A stretch of 64,000 nucleotides of DNA from Thermodesulfobacteriota bacterium (GTDB lineage: Bacteria; Desulfobacterota; UBA8473). The position numbers and the translations under genes were made by a program. The DNA lies in NCBI GenBank assembly GCA_040757775.1, contig JBFLWQ010000008.1, positions 54,232 through 118,231 on the forward strand, read 5' to 3'. This document shows, piece by piece, positions 16,464 through 24,115 of the stretch. Within the stretch, counting starts at the first letter, position 1; each line of letters starts with the position of its first letter. The notes beneath the pieces are model-generated. The model made no database searches and was not told the origin of the DNA. It saw nothing but the letters and a program-made list of their open reading frames with translations.

Positions 16464-19034
16464 ATGAAAATAAAGACAGTCTATGCTATTCCAAAATTAC
16501 CTGAGAACCTTGAAAAACTCCGCAAACTTGCTATGAATTACTGGTTCTGCTGGAATTGGGAAGCAGTTTATTTATTCATGAGACTTGGGTTTATTCCTCA
16601 ACTTGGACATCGGGGAAACTTCTGGGAGGATTCCTATCAAAATCCCATCCTGATGTTGGGGCGTCTTCCTCAGGATATTCTATACCAGGTAAGCAAAGAT
16701 GAAAGTTTTTTGGCGAACCTTGAGGATGTTTACGAAAAATTTTCTGACTATCTGAGAGCACGAACCTGGTTTAAAGAAAAACACGATAAAAACGAGAACT
16801 TCCTGGCCGCTTATTTCTCCAGTGAATATGGTATTGACGAGGGGCTGACCATTTATTCCGGGGGTCTTGGAATCCTGTCCGGGGACCACCTAAAGGCAGC
16901 GAGTGACCTTGGTATCCCCCTGGTGGCTGTGGGTATTCTTTATCAGGAAGGGTATTTTAAACAATATCTCAATCTGGATGGTTGGCAGCAGGAATGTTAC
17001 CCAAAAAATGATTGGTACAATATGCCTGTAATCCTTGAAAGAGACAAAAGCGGGAAGCCAATATTGATCAGTATAGATTATGAAAATACCCCTGTTAAGG
17101 CTCAAATCTGGAGGGTAGAAGTTGGGAGGGTTAATCTGTATCTTCTTGACACCAATATTCCTGAAAATTCTCCTGATCATCGTATGATTACAAGCCAGTT
17201 ATACAGTGGAGACAGAGATATCAGGATAAGACAGGAGATGCTCCTGGGAATAGGAGGGGTCAGGGCACTGGAAGCCCTTGGCCTTAATCCTACTGTTTAT
17301 CATATGAATGAAGGACACTCAGCTTTTTTAGCCATGGAACGAATTCGCAGCCTTATGGTAAAATATAATCTTAGATTTTTTGAAGCTGGAGAGATTGTCT
17401 GGGCATCCAATGTATTTTCTACACATACTCCGGTCCCAGCAGGTAACGAGCATTTTGATCCAAATTTAGTGAAAAAGTATTTTAATAAATTTGCATCTGA
17501 TCTTGGGTTAAGCTGGAATAGATTTTTATCCCTTGGTCAGGAGGAACCTGGTAAGTCCCCAACGTTTTGCATGACAGTACTTGCTCTTAATCTTGCTGCC
17601 TTTTGTAATGGTGTAAGCAAACTACATGGTGAAATCTCAAGAAACATGTGGAAAAAGTTATGGCATACACTTCCTGCAAAAGAAATCCCGATTACCTCCA
17701 TAACAAATGGCGTCCATCCCAGATCATGGATAAGCCATGATCTGGGAGACCTTTTTGACCGCTATCTAGGCCCACAATTTGTTGAGAAACCTCAAGATTT
17801 CGGAATCTGGGAAGGGGTTGACCGAATTCCTGATGTAGAACTATGGAGAACCCACCAGATAAGAAAAGAGAGACTTGTTTTCCTTGCAAGAAACCTCCTT
17901 AAAAAACAACTTGTAAACCGTGGTGCAAGTCTTACAGAAGCAAAAATTGCTCAGGAAGCCTTAAATCCTAGTACACTAACTATTGGATTTGCCCGTAGAT
18001 TTGTCGCTTATAAAAGGTCTAATCTTCTCTTTAAAAACCCCGATCGATTAATTAAGATTTTGACCAACCCTGAAATGCCTGTACAAATAATCTACTCTGG
18101 AAAAGCCCATCCGCAGGATAATGATGGTAAAGAGTTAATAAAATCTATTATTCATTTTACACAGGATCATAATTTAAGGAACCATATAGTTTTTCTGGAA
18201 GATTACGATATAAATGTGGGTCGCTACCTGGTGCAGGGAGTAGATATATGGCTTAATACTCCAAGAAGGCCCCTTGAGGCATCTGGAACAAGTGGAATGA
18301 AAGCAGCAATGAATGGTGCAATAAATCTAAGCGTCCTTGATGGCTGGTGGTGTGAAGGTTATCAACAGGATACTGGATGGGCAATCGGGAGTGGAGAGAC
18401 TTATGCAAACCCTGAGGAACAGGACTGCATTGAAAGTGAATCCCTTTATAATCTTTTAGAAAAGGAGATAATACCTCTTTATTATGAAAGAGACAGAGTG
18501 GGTTTGCCCAGAGAGTGGATAGAGAAAATGAAAAATTCAATAAAAAAAATAGGTGCGGCATTTAATACCCACAGGATGTTAATCGAATATACAGAGAAGT
18601 TTTATCTACCTGCAGGTAGAGCAGGAGAGAATCTTCTGGAAGATTCTGCATTAAACGCTAAAAATATGGCAAAATGGCGGAAAAAGCTTAAAGAAAGATG
18701 GCCTCAAATATTCTTAAATACAGATAAGATAGTCTTAGAGGAAGAGATATACGCTGGGAATAAATACCCTATAAGGACTAGGGCTCATTTGGGCGAACTT
18801 ACCCCGGATGATGTAACTGTCCAGATTTATTATGGATTGTTGGATACCAGTGATCAGATTACAGATGGACAAACAGTTGACATGAAACCTGTTGAGCATA
18901 CTGGGGGGGAATATCTATATCAAACAGAAATCTCCTTTCCTGCAAGTGGAAGATATGGTTTTACAGCAAGGGCGCTTCCAAAACATCCTGGTCTTGTCCA
19001 TCCGTTTACCCCTCTTTATATAACATGGGAATAG
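16464..19034 (+). CDS. glgP: Alpha-glucan (glycogen/maltodextrin) phosphorylase
   Basis: An 856-residue PLP enzyme releasing glucose 1-phosphate from alpha-1,4-glucans. The N-terminal ~110 residues (LRKLAMNYWFCWNWEAVYLF) match the DUF3417 domain found in the Thermus/actinobacterial-type phosphorylases. The phosphorylase domain follows, with YFSSEYGIDEGLTIYSGGLG, THTPVPAGNEHF, NGVHPRSWIS, FARRFVAYKR and, near residue 613, EASGTSGMKAAMNGAINLS, containing the PLP-binding Lys. A C-terminal DUF3417-type tail of ~130 residues is present. GGAGTTATT precedes the ATG. No other glycogen gene is nearby. Confidence 0.93.
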   Translation: MKIKTVYAIPKLPENLEKLRKLAMNYWFCWNWEAVYLFMRLGFIPQLGHRGNFWEDSYQNPILMLGRLPQDILYQVSKDESFLANLEDVYEKFSDYLRARTWFKEKHDKNENFLAAYFSSEYGIDEGLTIYSGGLGILSGDHLKAASDLGIPLVAVGILYQEGYFKQYLNLDGWQQECYPKNDWYNMPVILERDKSGKPILISIDYENTPVKAQIWRVEVGRVNLYLLDTNIPENSPDHRMITSQLYSGDRDIRIRQEMLLGIGGVRALEALGLNPTVYHMNEGHSAFLAMERIRSLMVKYNLRFFEAGEIVWASNVFSTHTPVPAGNEHFDPNLVKKYFNKFASDLGLSWNRFLSLGQEEPGKSPTFCMTVLALNLAAFCNGVSKLHGEISRNMWKKLWHTLPAKEIPITSITNGVHPRSWISHDLGDLFDRYLGPQFVEKPQDFGIWEGVDRIPDVELWRTHQIRKERLVFLARNLLKKQLVNRGASLTEAKIAQEALNPSTLTIGFARRFVAYKRSNLLFKNPDRLIKILTNPEMPVQIIYSGKAHPQDNDGKELIKSIIHFTQDHNLRNHIVFLEDYDINVGRYLVQGVDIWLNTPRRPLEASGTSGMKAAMNGAINLSVLDGWWCEGYQQDTGWAIGSGETYANPEEQDCIESESLYNLLEKEIIPLYYERDRVGLPREWIEKMKNSIKKIGAAFNTHRMLIEYTEKFYLPAGRAGENLLEDSALNAKNMAKWRKKLKERWPQIFLNTDKIVLEEEIYAGNKYPIRTRAHLGELTPDDVTVQIYYGLLDTSDQITDGQTVDMKPVEHTGGEYLYQTEISFPASGRYGFTARALPKHPGLVHPFTPLYITWE

Positions 19035-19053
19035 TTTTACTTAACCTGCACCA

Positions 19054-19088
19054 GAGAGCGGAAAAGGAAATTTTTCAGGACGAACTAA
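19054..19088 (+). repeat. 35-bp dispersed repeat, copy 1
   Basis: The sequence begins GAGAGCGGAAAAGG, continues TTTTTCAGGACGAACTA, and recurs with a few substitutions at 62425-62459. Both copies lie on the same strand, 20-50 bp upstream of a start codon. GAAAA and TTTTC can pair as a small stem. Confidence 0.7.
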
Positions 19089-19136
19089 TTAAGAGTTAAG
19101 GGGCAAACGGATAACAGAGGACGGAGGGCGATTACC

Positions 19137-20156
19137 ATGGATATTGAGTTTCATTATTGGATGACCGGGCTTATTGCACACGGGGCAGGATTCAACCTAG
19201 ATGATGCCAGGATAATCGCATACGCCTCACAGTATGTGGATGAGAATGATCTTTGCCTTGAGATTGAAGACAGATCAACTAGCGAAAAATATTGGAATTA
19301 TATCAGTCAAACTATGAATATCCTCAAGCCGAAAGACACCCTCATGAGAATATATCCTATTTTTCATTTCATACCCGGGGAACCTGAAGCGCGGTCAGCC
19401 AGACGTAGAGACGGGAAAAGGCATATATTAAATACAACGCCTAATAACGAAAATGCAAACGAAATAATTGACGATGCATTCAAGGCAGATGAACAAACAA
19501 GACTTTACAGGATAGGCATTGCATCACACAGCTATATTGATACATGGGCACATCAAAACTTTGTTGGCTGGTACGACTACTTTAATAACATCGGTTTAGA
19601 TGTAAAACCAGATATTGGACACGTTGATGCGGAGCATCACCCTGACTGGGTAAGCCATTTGTGGGTAGACATCAGATTAGTAGAACCGGAAGTTAATAAT
19701 CTGCACCGTTTTCTTTCCGCTGCAAAAGAGCTTTTCAGAAAATACTGTGATTATCAGGAGAGTTTGGGAAACAGCAACAATTTTAACAAATGGGCTGGCC
19801 TTGAAAAAGAGATGATTGGCTTGCAAGGTAGAACCTATACCGGAGATATAAACTATTACGAACAAAAACGCTCTGAAGGATATAAAGATAAGATTGACTG
19901 GCTTCCTGATTTTGACGAGCAAGAATGGTTTAATGAATCTATAGAAACTGAGATAAGGGGCTTAAGAGATACTCACGATGGTATTATGGCTCATTTTACA
20001 TTGTTTCAAGACAAACACTATTGGAAAGAAGGTATCGTTAAAGAAAAAACAAAGTGGTTTCTATTTCAAGAGGCAGTGAAACAACATGAGAAATTTGCTA
20101 TAAAGCAATTGTCCCCAGTGTTTGCTGAAATGGGTTATAACCTTGCTAAAGTTTAA
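19137..20156 (+). CDS. DUF6765-like protein
   Basis: A 339-residue soluble protein that, from memory, matches the DUF6765 family: MDIEFHYWMTGLIAHGAGF at the N-terminus, ARIIAYASQYVD, and a central GIASHSYIDTWAHQNFVGW. The last segment resembles the His/Asp metal-binding helix of zinc-dependent phospholipase C-like folds, so a metal-dependent hydrolase is possible, but no activity is known for the family. GGACGGAGGGCG precedes the ATG. It sits alone between glgP and the stress module, with a 35-bp dispersed repeat in its leader. Confidence 0.7.
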   Translation: MDIEFHYWMTGLIAHGAGFNLDDARIIAYASQYVDENDLCLEIEDRSTSEKYWNYISQTMNILKPKDTLMRIYPIFHFIPGEPEARSARRRDGKRHILNTTPNNENANEIIDDAFKADEQTRLYRIGIASHSYIDTWAHQNFVGWYDYFNNIGLDVKPDIGHVDAEHHPDWVSHLWVDIRLVEPEVNNLHRFLSAAKELFRKYCDYQESLGNSNNFNKWAGLEKEMIGLQGRTYTGDINYYEQKRSEGYKDKIDWLPDFDEQEWFNESIETEIRGLRDTHDGIMAHFTLFQDKHYWKEGIVKEKTKWFLFQEAVKQHEKFAIKQLSPVFAEMGYNLAKV

Positions 20157-20162
20157 GACTCA

Positions 20163-20191
20163 TTGACATCCAAATACATCCATTTTATTAA
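20163..20191 (+). promoter_or_regulatory. Predicted sigma70-type promoter for the GAF/kinase/USP operon
   Basis: A consensus TTGACA is followed after 17 bp by TATTAA (TAATAT overlaps it 3 bp on). It lies about 65 bp before the GAF gene start. Confidence 0.5.
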
Positions 20192-20255
20192 TATATCATC
20201 GTAGTCGGATTTTTATGACTCGGCATAAATAATTTGATATTAAGGAGAAGAGTAT

Positions 20256-20837
20256 ATGGAACAAAAGCCGGTTAGGAGGATTTATCTCAAGGATTTTAAA
20301 ACAATTAGTCGTGCTATTTCAACATATGAAGATTTTAATCTGCTCATCAGTCATTTTGCTGAGCTTATAAGCCGTTCATTTGAGGTCAAAGGGTGCAGCA
20401 TTATGCTTTTTGACGAGAGGGAAAAAGAGTTGTTTCACGTGAGCAGCTATGGTGTCAGTGAAGAATATCTGAATAAAGGTCCCCTCCTTGTAGATAAAAA
20501 GTACTCTGCCTTTTTTACCGGAGAACCCATTTTTATTGAGAATATGCAAAACGATCCTCGTGTCAAGTATCCAGAGTGGGCAACCAAAGAAGGAATCGTT
20601 TCCATGCTGACGGTTCCAATAAAATGTCGAAAAGCAGTAATGGGGTTAATAAGAATCTATCATAGTGAGCCATGGATACTCCATGAAGACGACATTGATT
20701 CCTTCTGTGTGCTGGCAGACCATCTGGGATTGCTTATAGAAAACAACGGTCTTAAGAATTTTCTCGACAGAGTGAAAATTGCCATGGAAAGCCTTCCCAC
20801 ATGGATGTTGGAAGGACTTTATTATAATGAAAGGTAG
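20256..20837 (+). CDS. GAF-domain sensor protein
   Basis: A 193-residue cytoplasmic protein that is essentially one GAF domain (about residues 25-165): EDFNLLISHFAELISRSFEVKG, SIMLFDEREKELF, GEPIFIENMQNDPRV and SMLTVPIKCRKAVMGLIRIY are typical. There is no output domain, so it probably senses a small ligand or redox state and passes this to a partner. The stop overlaps the start of the following kinase-like gene by 11 bp, suggesting translational coupling. AAGGAGAAG precedes the ATG. Confidence 0.85.
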   Translation: MEQKPVRRIYLKDFKTISRAISTYEDFNLLISHFAELISRSFEVKGCSIMLFDEREKELFHVSSYGVSEEYLNKGPLLVDKKYSAFFTGEPIFIENMQNDPRVKYPEWATKEGIVSMLTVPIKCRKAVMGLIRIYHSEPWILHEDDIDSFCVLADHLGLLIENNGLKNFLDRVKIAMESLPTWMLEGLYYNER

Positions 20838-21735
20838 GCTCTTCACTGACACCACTGAATTCTTCAATATAGATAAAGGCGATGAGATTCTGGTTGACAG
20901 TAAACGGTATATCGTAACAGGCCATGAGCGGGAAAGTCGGTTCGGCATGGAGGAACCCAAATTCTGGGTCAAACGGGCTATTGATGCAGACACAGGAGAA
21001 AAAAGGATCATAAAGTTGTCCTTTTCTGAGAGATTCGAAAAAAGCTTAGGTGGTGTAAGAATTGAATGCTTCAGGAATCCTGAAAAAGAGGGAGAGGTTT
21101 TAAGACTTGCAAAAGATCACCCACATTTTATGCAGGGAAAGGTTTACAGGGATATCAAGGGCAATAATGTTCGCGTATTAAATATAGTACAAGGAACAAA
21201 TTTTTTTTTGCACCTTAATTCCATCGATATGGACCATGAGACCTATTTCCACAAGGTATTCCCAGGAATTTTAAGGCAGCTAATAAAAGCGTTTGATGCT
21301 ATTCGTTTTCTCCATAACCACGGGTTAAATCATGGAGATATAAGAAATGATCATATTATTATAGAGCGGGAAACTGGTAATTATGTGTGGATAGACTTCG
21401 ATTACGACTACGAAACGGAGGAAAACCCATATAGCATGGACATTTTTGGCATGGGAAACGTTTTGCTTTATGCAATTGGGAAGGGATTTCACAACGCTGA
21501 TATGATACAGAATGATACACTTACATATAAAGGTTTGGCAGGACGGGCCGAACCGGAAGATTTTTCCATATTGTATAGATCCAGGTTTATGAACTTACGG
21601 AAACTTTATCCATACCTTCCCAGAATGCTTAATAACACCCTGATGCATTTCTCAAGAGGTACAGACGTATATTACGAGTCCACAGATGAAATAATAGAGG
21701 ATTTAAACAGAAGCCTTTACTCCATCTCTGAATAA
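20827..21735 (+). CDS. Atypical protein kinase-like protein
   Basis: A protein of about 302 residues with a eukaryotic-type kinase fold. Visible are a likely ATP-binding Lys in RIIKLSF, a Glu in EGEVLRLAK, the catalytic loop HGDIRNDHIII and a DFG-equivalent WIDFDYD. The canonical catalytic-loop Asn is replaced by His, and DFG is DFD, so it is an atypical kinase or a degenerate binding domain. The N-terminal ~70 residues (GRLFTDTTEFFNIDKGDEIL) resemble none I can name. The ATG at 20827 has GGAAGG upstream. It overlaps the GAF gene and is followed 13 bp later by a universal stress protein, so the three form one operon. Confidence 0.75.
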   Translation: MKGRLFTDTTEFFNIDKGDEILVDSKRYIVTGHERESRFGMEEPKFWVKRAIDADTGEKRIIKLSFSERFEKSLGGVRIECFRNPEKEGEVLRLAKDHPHFMQGKVYRDIKGNNVRVLNIVQGTNFFLHLNSIDMDHETYFHKVFPGILRQLIKAFDAIRFLHNHGLNHGDIRNDHIIIERETGNYVWIDFDYDYETEENPYSMDIFGMGNVLLYAIGKGFHNADMIQNDTLTYKGLAGRAEPEDFSILYRSRFMNLRKLYPYLPRMLNNTLMHFSRGTDVYYESTDEIIEDLNRSLYSISE

Positions 21736-21748
21736 AAGGAGAAAATAC

Positions 21749-22195
21749 TTGAATAATACCATCCTTGTTGCAATAAACGATTCAATGAGCTCCAGGGCAG
21801 TATTGGATTACCTTGCCGGCTTGGCACTCTGCCACGATAACCTTGAGGTTACCTTGCTTCATATCTATAGAAAACCACCATCCGGTGAAGAACTCATGGG
21901 CAAAGAGTTTATGGATCAAATACCGTCAAGGTTATTAGCTGTTTTACAAAAGGCAAAGGATAAACTTGTGGAAAATGGGTTCGATCCTGAGAAGGTCACG
22001 ACAAAATTGATCACCGAATCTTATCCTACTGTAACCGATGGAATTATTGACCAGTTTAAGAAAGGGGATTTCCAGATGGTGGTGATTGGCCGCAAGAGGA
22101 TGTCTAAAGCTGAAGAGTTTGTATTGGGAGATGTAAGTATCAAGCTGGTAAGGGCGCTTGAAGGGGCTGCTGTTTTGGTTGTCAAATCCCCTTAG
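21749..22195 (+). CDS. Universal stress protein (UspA family)
   Basis: A 148-residue single-domain Usp. The N-terminal ILVAINDSMSSRAVLDYLAGLA matches the family beta1-alpha1 segment. Near the C-terminus the ATP-binding motif is seen as VVIGRKRMSKAEEFVLGDVSIKL (G-x2-G-x9-GS form with the second Gly region altered to GDVS), then VLVVKSP. The start is TTG behind AAAGGAGAAAA. It is the last gene of the GAF-kinase-Usp operon, pointing to a stress or energy-state response. Confidence 0.88.
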   Translation: MNNTILVAINDSMSSRAVLDYLAGLALCHDNLEVTLLHIYRKPPSGEELMGKEFMDQIPSRLLAVLQKAKDKLVENGFDPEKVTTKLITESYPTVTDGIIDQFKKGDFQMVVIGRKRMSKAEEFVLGDVSIKLVRALEGAAVLVVKSP

Positions 22196-22233
22196 GACTG
22201 GGGGAAAAAACAATATAAAACTCAATTAAAAAA

Positions 22234-22271
22234 AACGCCCTGAGGGTAACTTAAAGCACTCTCAGGGCGTT
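22234..22271. terminator. Bidirectional terminator between usp and sat
   Basis: An 11-bp stem, AACGCCCTGAG paired with CTCAGGGCGTT, is flanked by an A-run on the left and TATGCTTTTT on the right. The two flanking genes converge here. Confidence 0.85.
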
Positions 22272-22294
22272 ATGCTTTTTAGGTAATAGTGTTT

Positions 22295-23485
22295 TTACGC
22301 TTGTCCAGCTTCACTCTTGTAATAAGCCATGAGTATCCTGGCTACTTCCGGACGGGAAAACTCGCGTGGTAAGTCTTCACCAGCGGCAAGCATAGCACGA
22401 ACTTTTGTACCGGAAAGCATTATGTAATCGTCCTTACCGTGAGGACAGTCACGCATCATGACTACCTTATTACACTTCTTGCACCATACAGTGTGATCAC
22501 CCTTGAAAATCTTAATGGCCAGAGCTCCCTTAGGAACATCATCAAAGATAGTCTGCGCATCAAAACCACCATAATAATCGCCCACTCCAGCGTGGTCGCG
22601 GCCAACGATCAGGACAGTAGCACCCATATTCTGACGGAAAATGGCATGCAATAGAGCTTCACGAGGGCCTGCATATAACATATCAAAACCATAACCCGCT
22701 ATTTCAACTGAATTGGGTTCGAAGTAGAGCTCCACCATTTTGCGTATAGCTGCATCGCGAACATCGGCGGGGATATCACCTGCCTTCAGTTTACCCAACA
22801 GCATATGAATAATAGCACCATCTGCATTGTACTCTTTCATAGCCATTTTAACCAGCTCTTCATGTGCCAGGTGCATTGGGTTACGGGTCTGGAAGGCAAC
22901 CACCTCTTTCCAGCCCCTTTTTGCGATTACATCCCGAAGCTGTACAGCGGTACGAAAGGTTTCGGGGAATTCTTTTTCAAAATAGGAATAGCTTAATACC
23001 TGAATAGGACCAGAGACCGCGATGTTGCCCACTGAATTGAAGGCTGCAACCCCTGGATGCTCCATATCTGTGGTGCGGAAAACCTTCTCTGTCATTAATT
23101 TCATTTTATCTGCGCTTATCTCTTCGATTGCTTCAACCTCCTGGATTGCCAACACCGGGTTCCCTTCAACATTGGGGTCGCGAAGTGCAATGCGTTTGGC
23201 GCCTTTAATGGCAGAGGCATCCTTGAGTATATTCAAAATAGGTGTGGGCCAAAATAAGCCAGAAGTTGTTTGCATTTTCTCAGCCACACTTACAGCATCG
23301 GCTACGTTCATATACCCTGTAAGCGGGTTGAAGTAACCAGAACCTAACATGACAGCATTTCCCGCTGCCGCGGAAGACATTACCACCAAGGGCAGGCTTT
23401 CAGCCTCTTTAATTAGTGCTTTTCGTTTTGTATCATCAGCTACATACAACGGATTAAGTTTGTCAGATCCAAACGGTTTAATCAT
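22295..23485 (-). CDS. sat: Sulfate adenylyltransferase (ATP sulfurylase)
   Basis: A 396-residue enzyme making adenosine 5'-phosphosulfate from ATP and sulfate, the first step of dissimilatory sulfate reduction (or the ATP-forming step when run in reverse). Family motifs are intact: FQTRNPMHLAHEEL (QxRN substrate loop), GRDHAGVGDYYGGFDAQ, LSGTKVRAMLAAGEDLP and a Cys4-type site CKKCNKVVMMRDCPH. The length is that of the homo-oligomeric prokaryotic Sat with no kinase extension. GAAGGAGAAG precedes the ATG. It has its own strong promoter and terminator and no apr, dsr, qmo or pyrophosphatase neighbour in the window. Confidence 0.96.
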   Translation of the reverse strand: MIKPFGSDKLNPLYVADDTKRKALIKEAESLPLVVMSSAAAGNAVMLGSGYFNPLTGYMNVADAVSVAEKMQTTSGLFWPTPILNILKDASAIKGAKRIALRDPNVEGNPVLAIQEVEAIEEISADKMKLMTEKVFRTTDMEHPGVAAFNSVGNIAVSGPIQVLSYSYFEKEFPETFRTAVQLRDVIAKRGWKEVVAFQTRNPMHLAHEELVKMAMKEYNADGAIIHMLLGKLKAGDIPADVRDAAIRKMVELYFEPNSVEIAGYGFDMLYAGPREALLHAIFRQNMGATVLIVGRDHAGVGDYYGGFDAQTIFDDVPKGALAIKIFKGDHTVWCKKCNKVVMMRDCPHGKDDYIMLSGTKVRAMLAAGEDLPREFSRPEVARILMAYYKSEAGQA

Positions 23486-23568
23486 TTTGCTTCTCCTTCT
23501 TTTTTGTCCTTGTTACTGACCCCAGATAACAAGTACATTCTATGGGTGAATTACTCCACCGACATTTT

Positions 23569-23597
23569 CTTATAACATTAGTTTTTTGGGGTGTCAA
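23569..23597 (-). promoter_or_regulatory. Strong predicted promoter of sat
   Basis: On the minus strand a consensus TTGACA is followed after 17 bp by TATAAG, placing a start about 75 bp before the sat ATG. Just upstream lie two 14-bp direct repeats, AAACAATAATATCT (23597-23610 and 23613-23626), of which the distal copy includes the stop codon of the preceding gene. Confidence 0.65.
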
Positions 23598-23617
23598 GAT
23601 ATTATTGTTTTCAGATA

Positions 23618-24043
23618 TTATTGTTTCCACCTCTCTTTCTTTACCCTGTCTTCTATATGCTGAACCATATCCCTGGTAGGGGTACTCTGTCCAAAGAACC
23701 CTGTTATCCCCAATTTTTTTAGTTCAGGTCTATCTTCCTCTATGATCCTTCCGCCGGCAATTACGCATATATCGCTGCCTCCCTTTTCTCTCAGAAGCTC
23801 AACAACCTTAGGGAAAAATATCATATACAGATGATCATTTAAGTAACTCAGGGCAATGACATCGGCATCCTCTTCGATCGCTGTATTTACTATGTATTCA
23901 GGTGTATTGAACTTTCCCAGATAAACCACTTCCATACCTGCCTCTTTAAGTACATGGCTCAAATATATAATTCCTCTGTCGTGGCAGTCCAATCCAGGCA
24001 TAGCCACCACTACTTTTATCTTCCTGATGGTCCCTTTCATCAC
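23618..24043 (-). CDS. Cobalamin-binding small subunit of an acyl-CoA mutase
   Basis: A 141-residue B12-binding domain protein, homologous to the C-terminal domain of methylmalonyl-CoA mutase and to the small subunits of isobutyryl- and hydroxyisobutyryl-CoA mutases. The base-off/His-on signature DCHDRG is present at about residue 19, with ALSYLND and VIAGGRI completing the cobalamin site. It should provide the lower-ligand His to adenosylcobalamin bound between it and the large subunit encoded 72 bp upstream. An ATG one codon in (24040) is an equally good start. Confidence 0.9.
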   Translation of the reverse strand: MMKGTIRKIKVVVAMPGLDCHDRGIIYLSHVLKEAGMEVVYLGKFNTPEYIVNTAIEEDADVIALSYLNDHLYMIFFPKVVELLREKGGSDICVIAGGRIIEEDRPELKKLGITGFFGQSTPTRDMVQHIEDRVKKERWKQ

Positions 24044-24071
24044 TTAATAACTCCTCTTTCACAGATTAGTT

Positions 24072-24112
24072 AAATACTGTTAACTGTTAACGGTTAACTG
24101 TTAATAGTATTT
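24072..24112. repeat. GTTAAC-word inverted repeat between mutase subunit genes
   Basis: Four GTTAAC/GTTAAT words are arranged as a near-palindrome bounded by AAATACT and AGTATTT. It may fold in the transcript between the two mutase subunit genes. A similar word cluster occurs at 29080-29110. Confidence 0.5.
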
Positions 24113-24115
24113 ATT

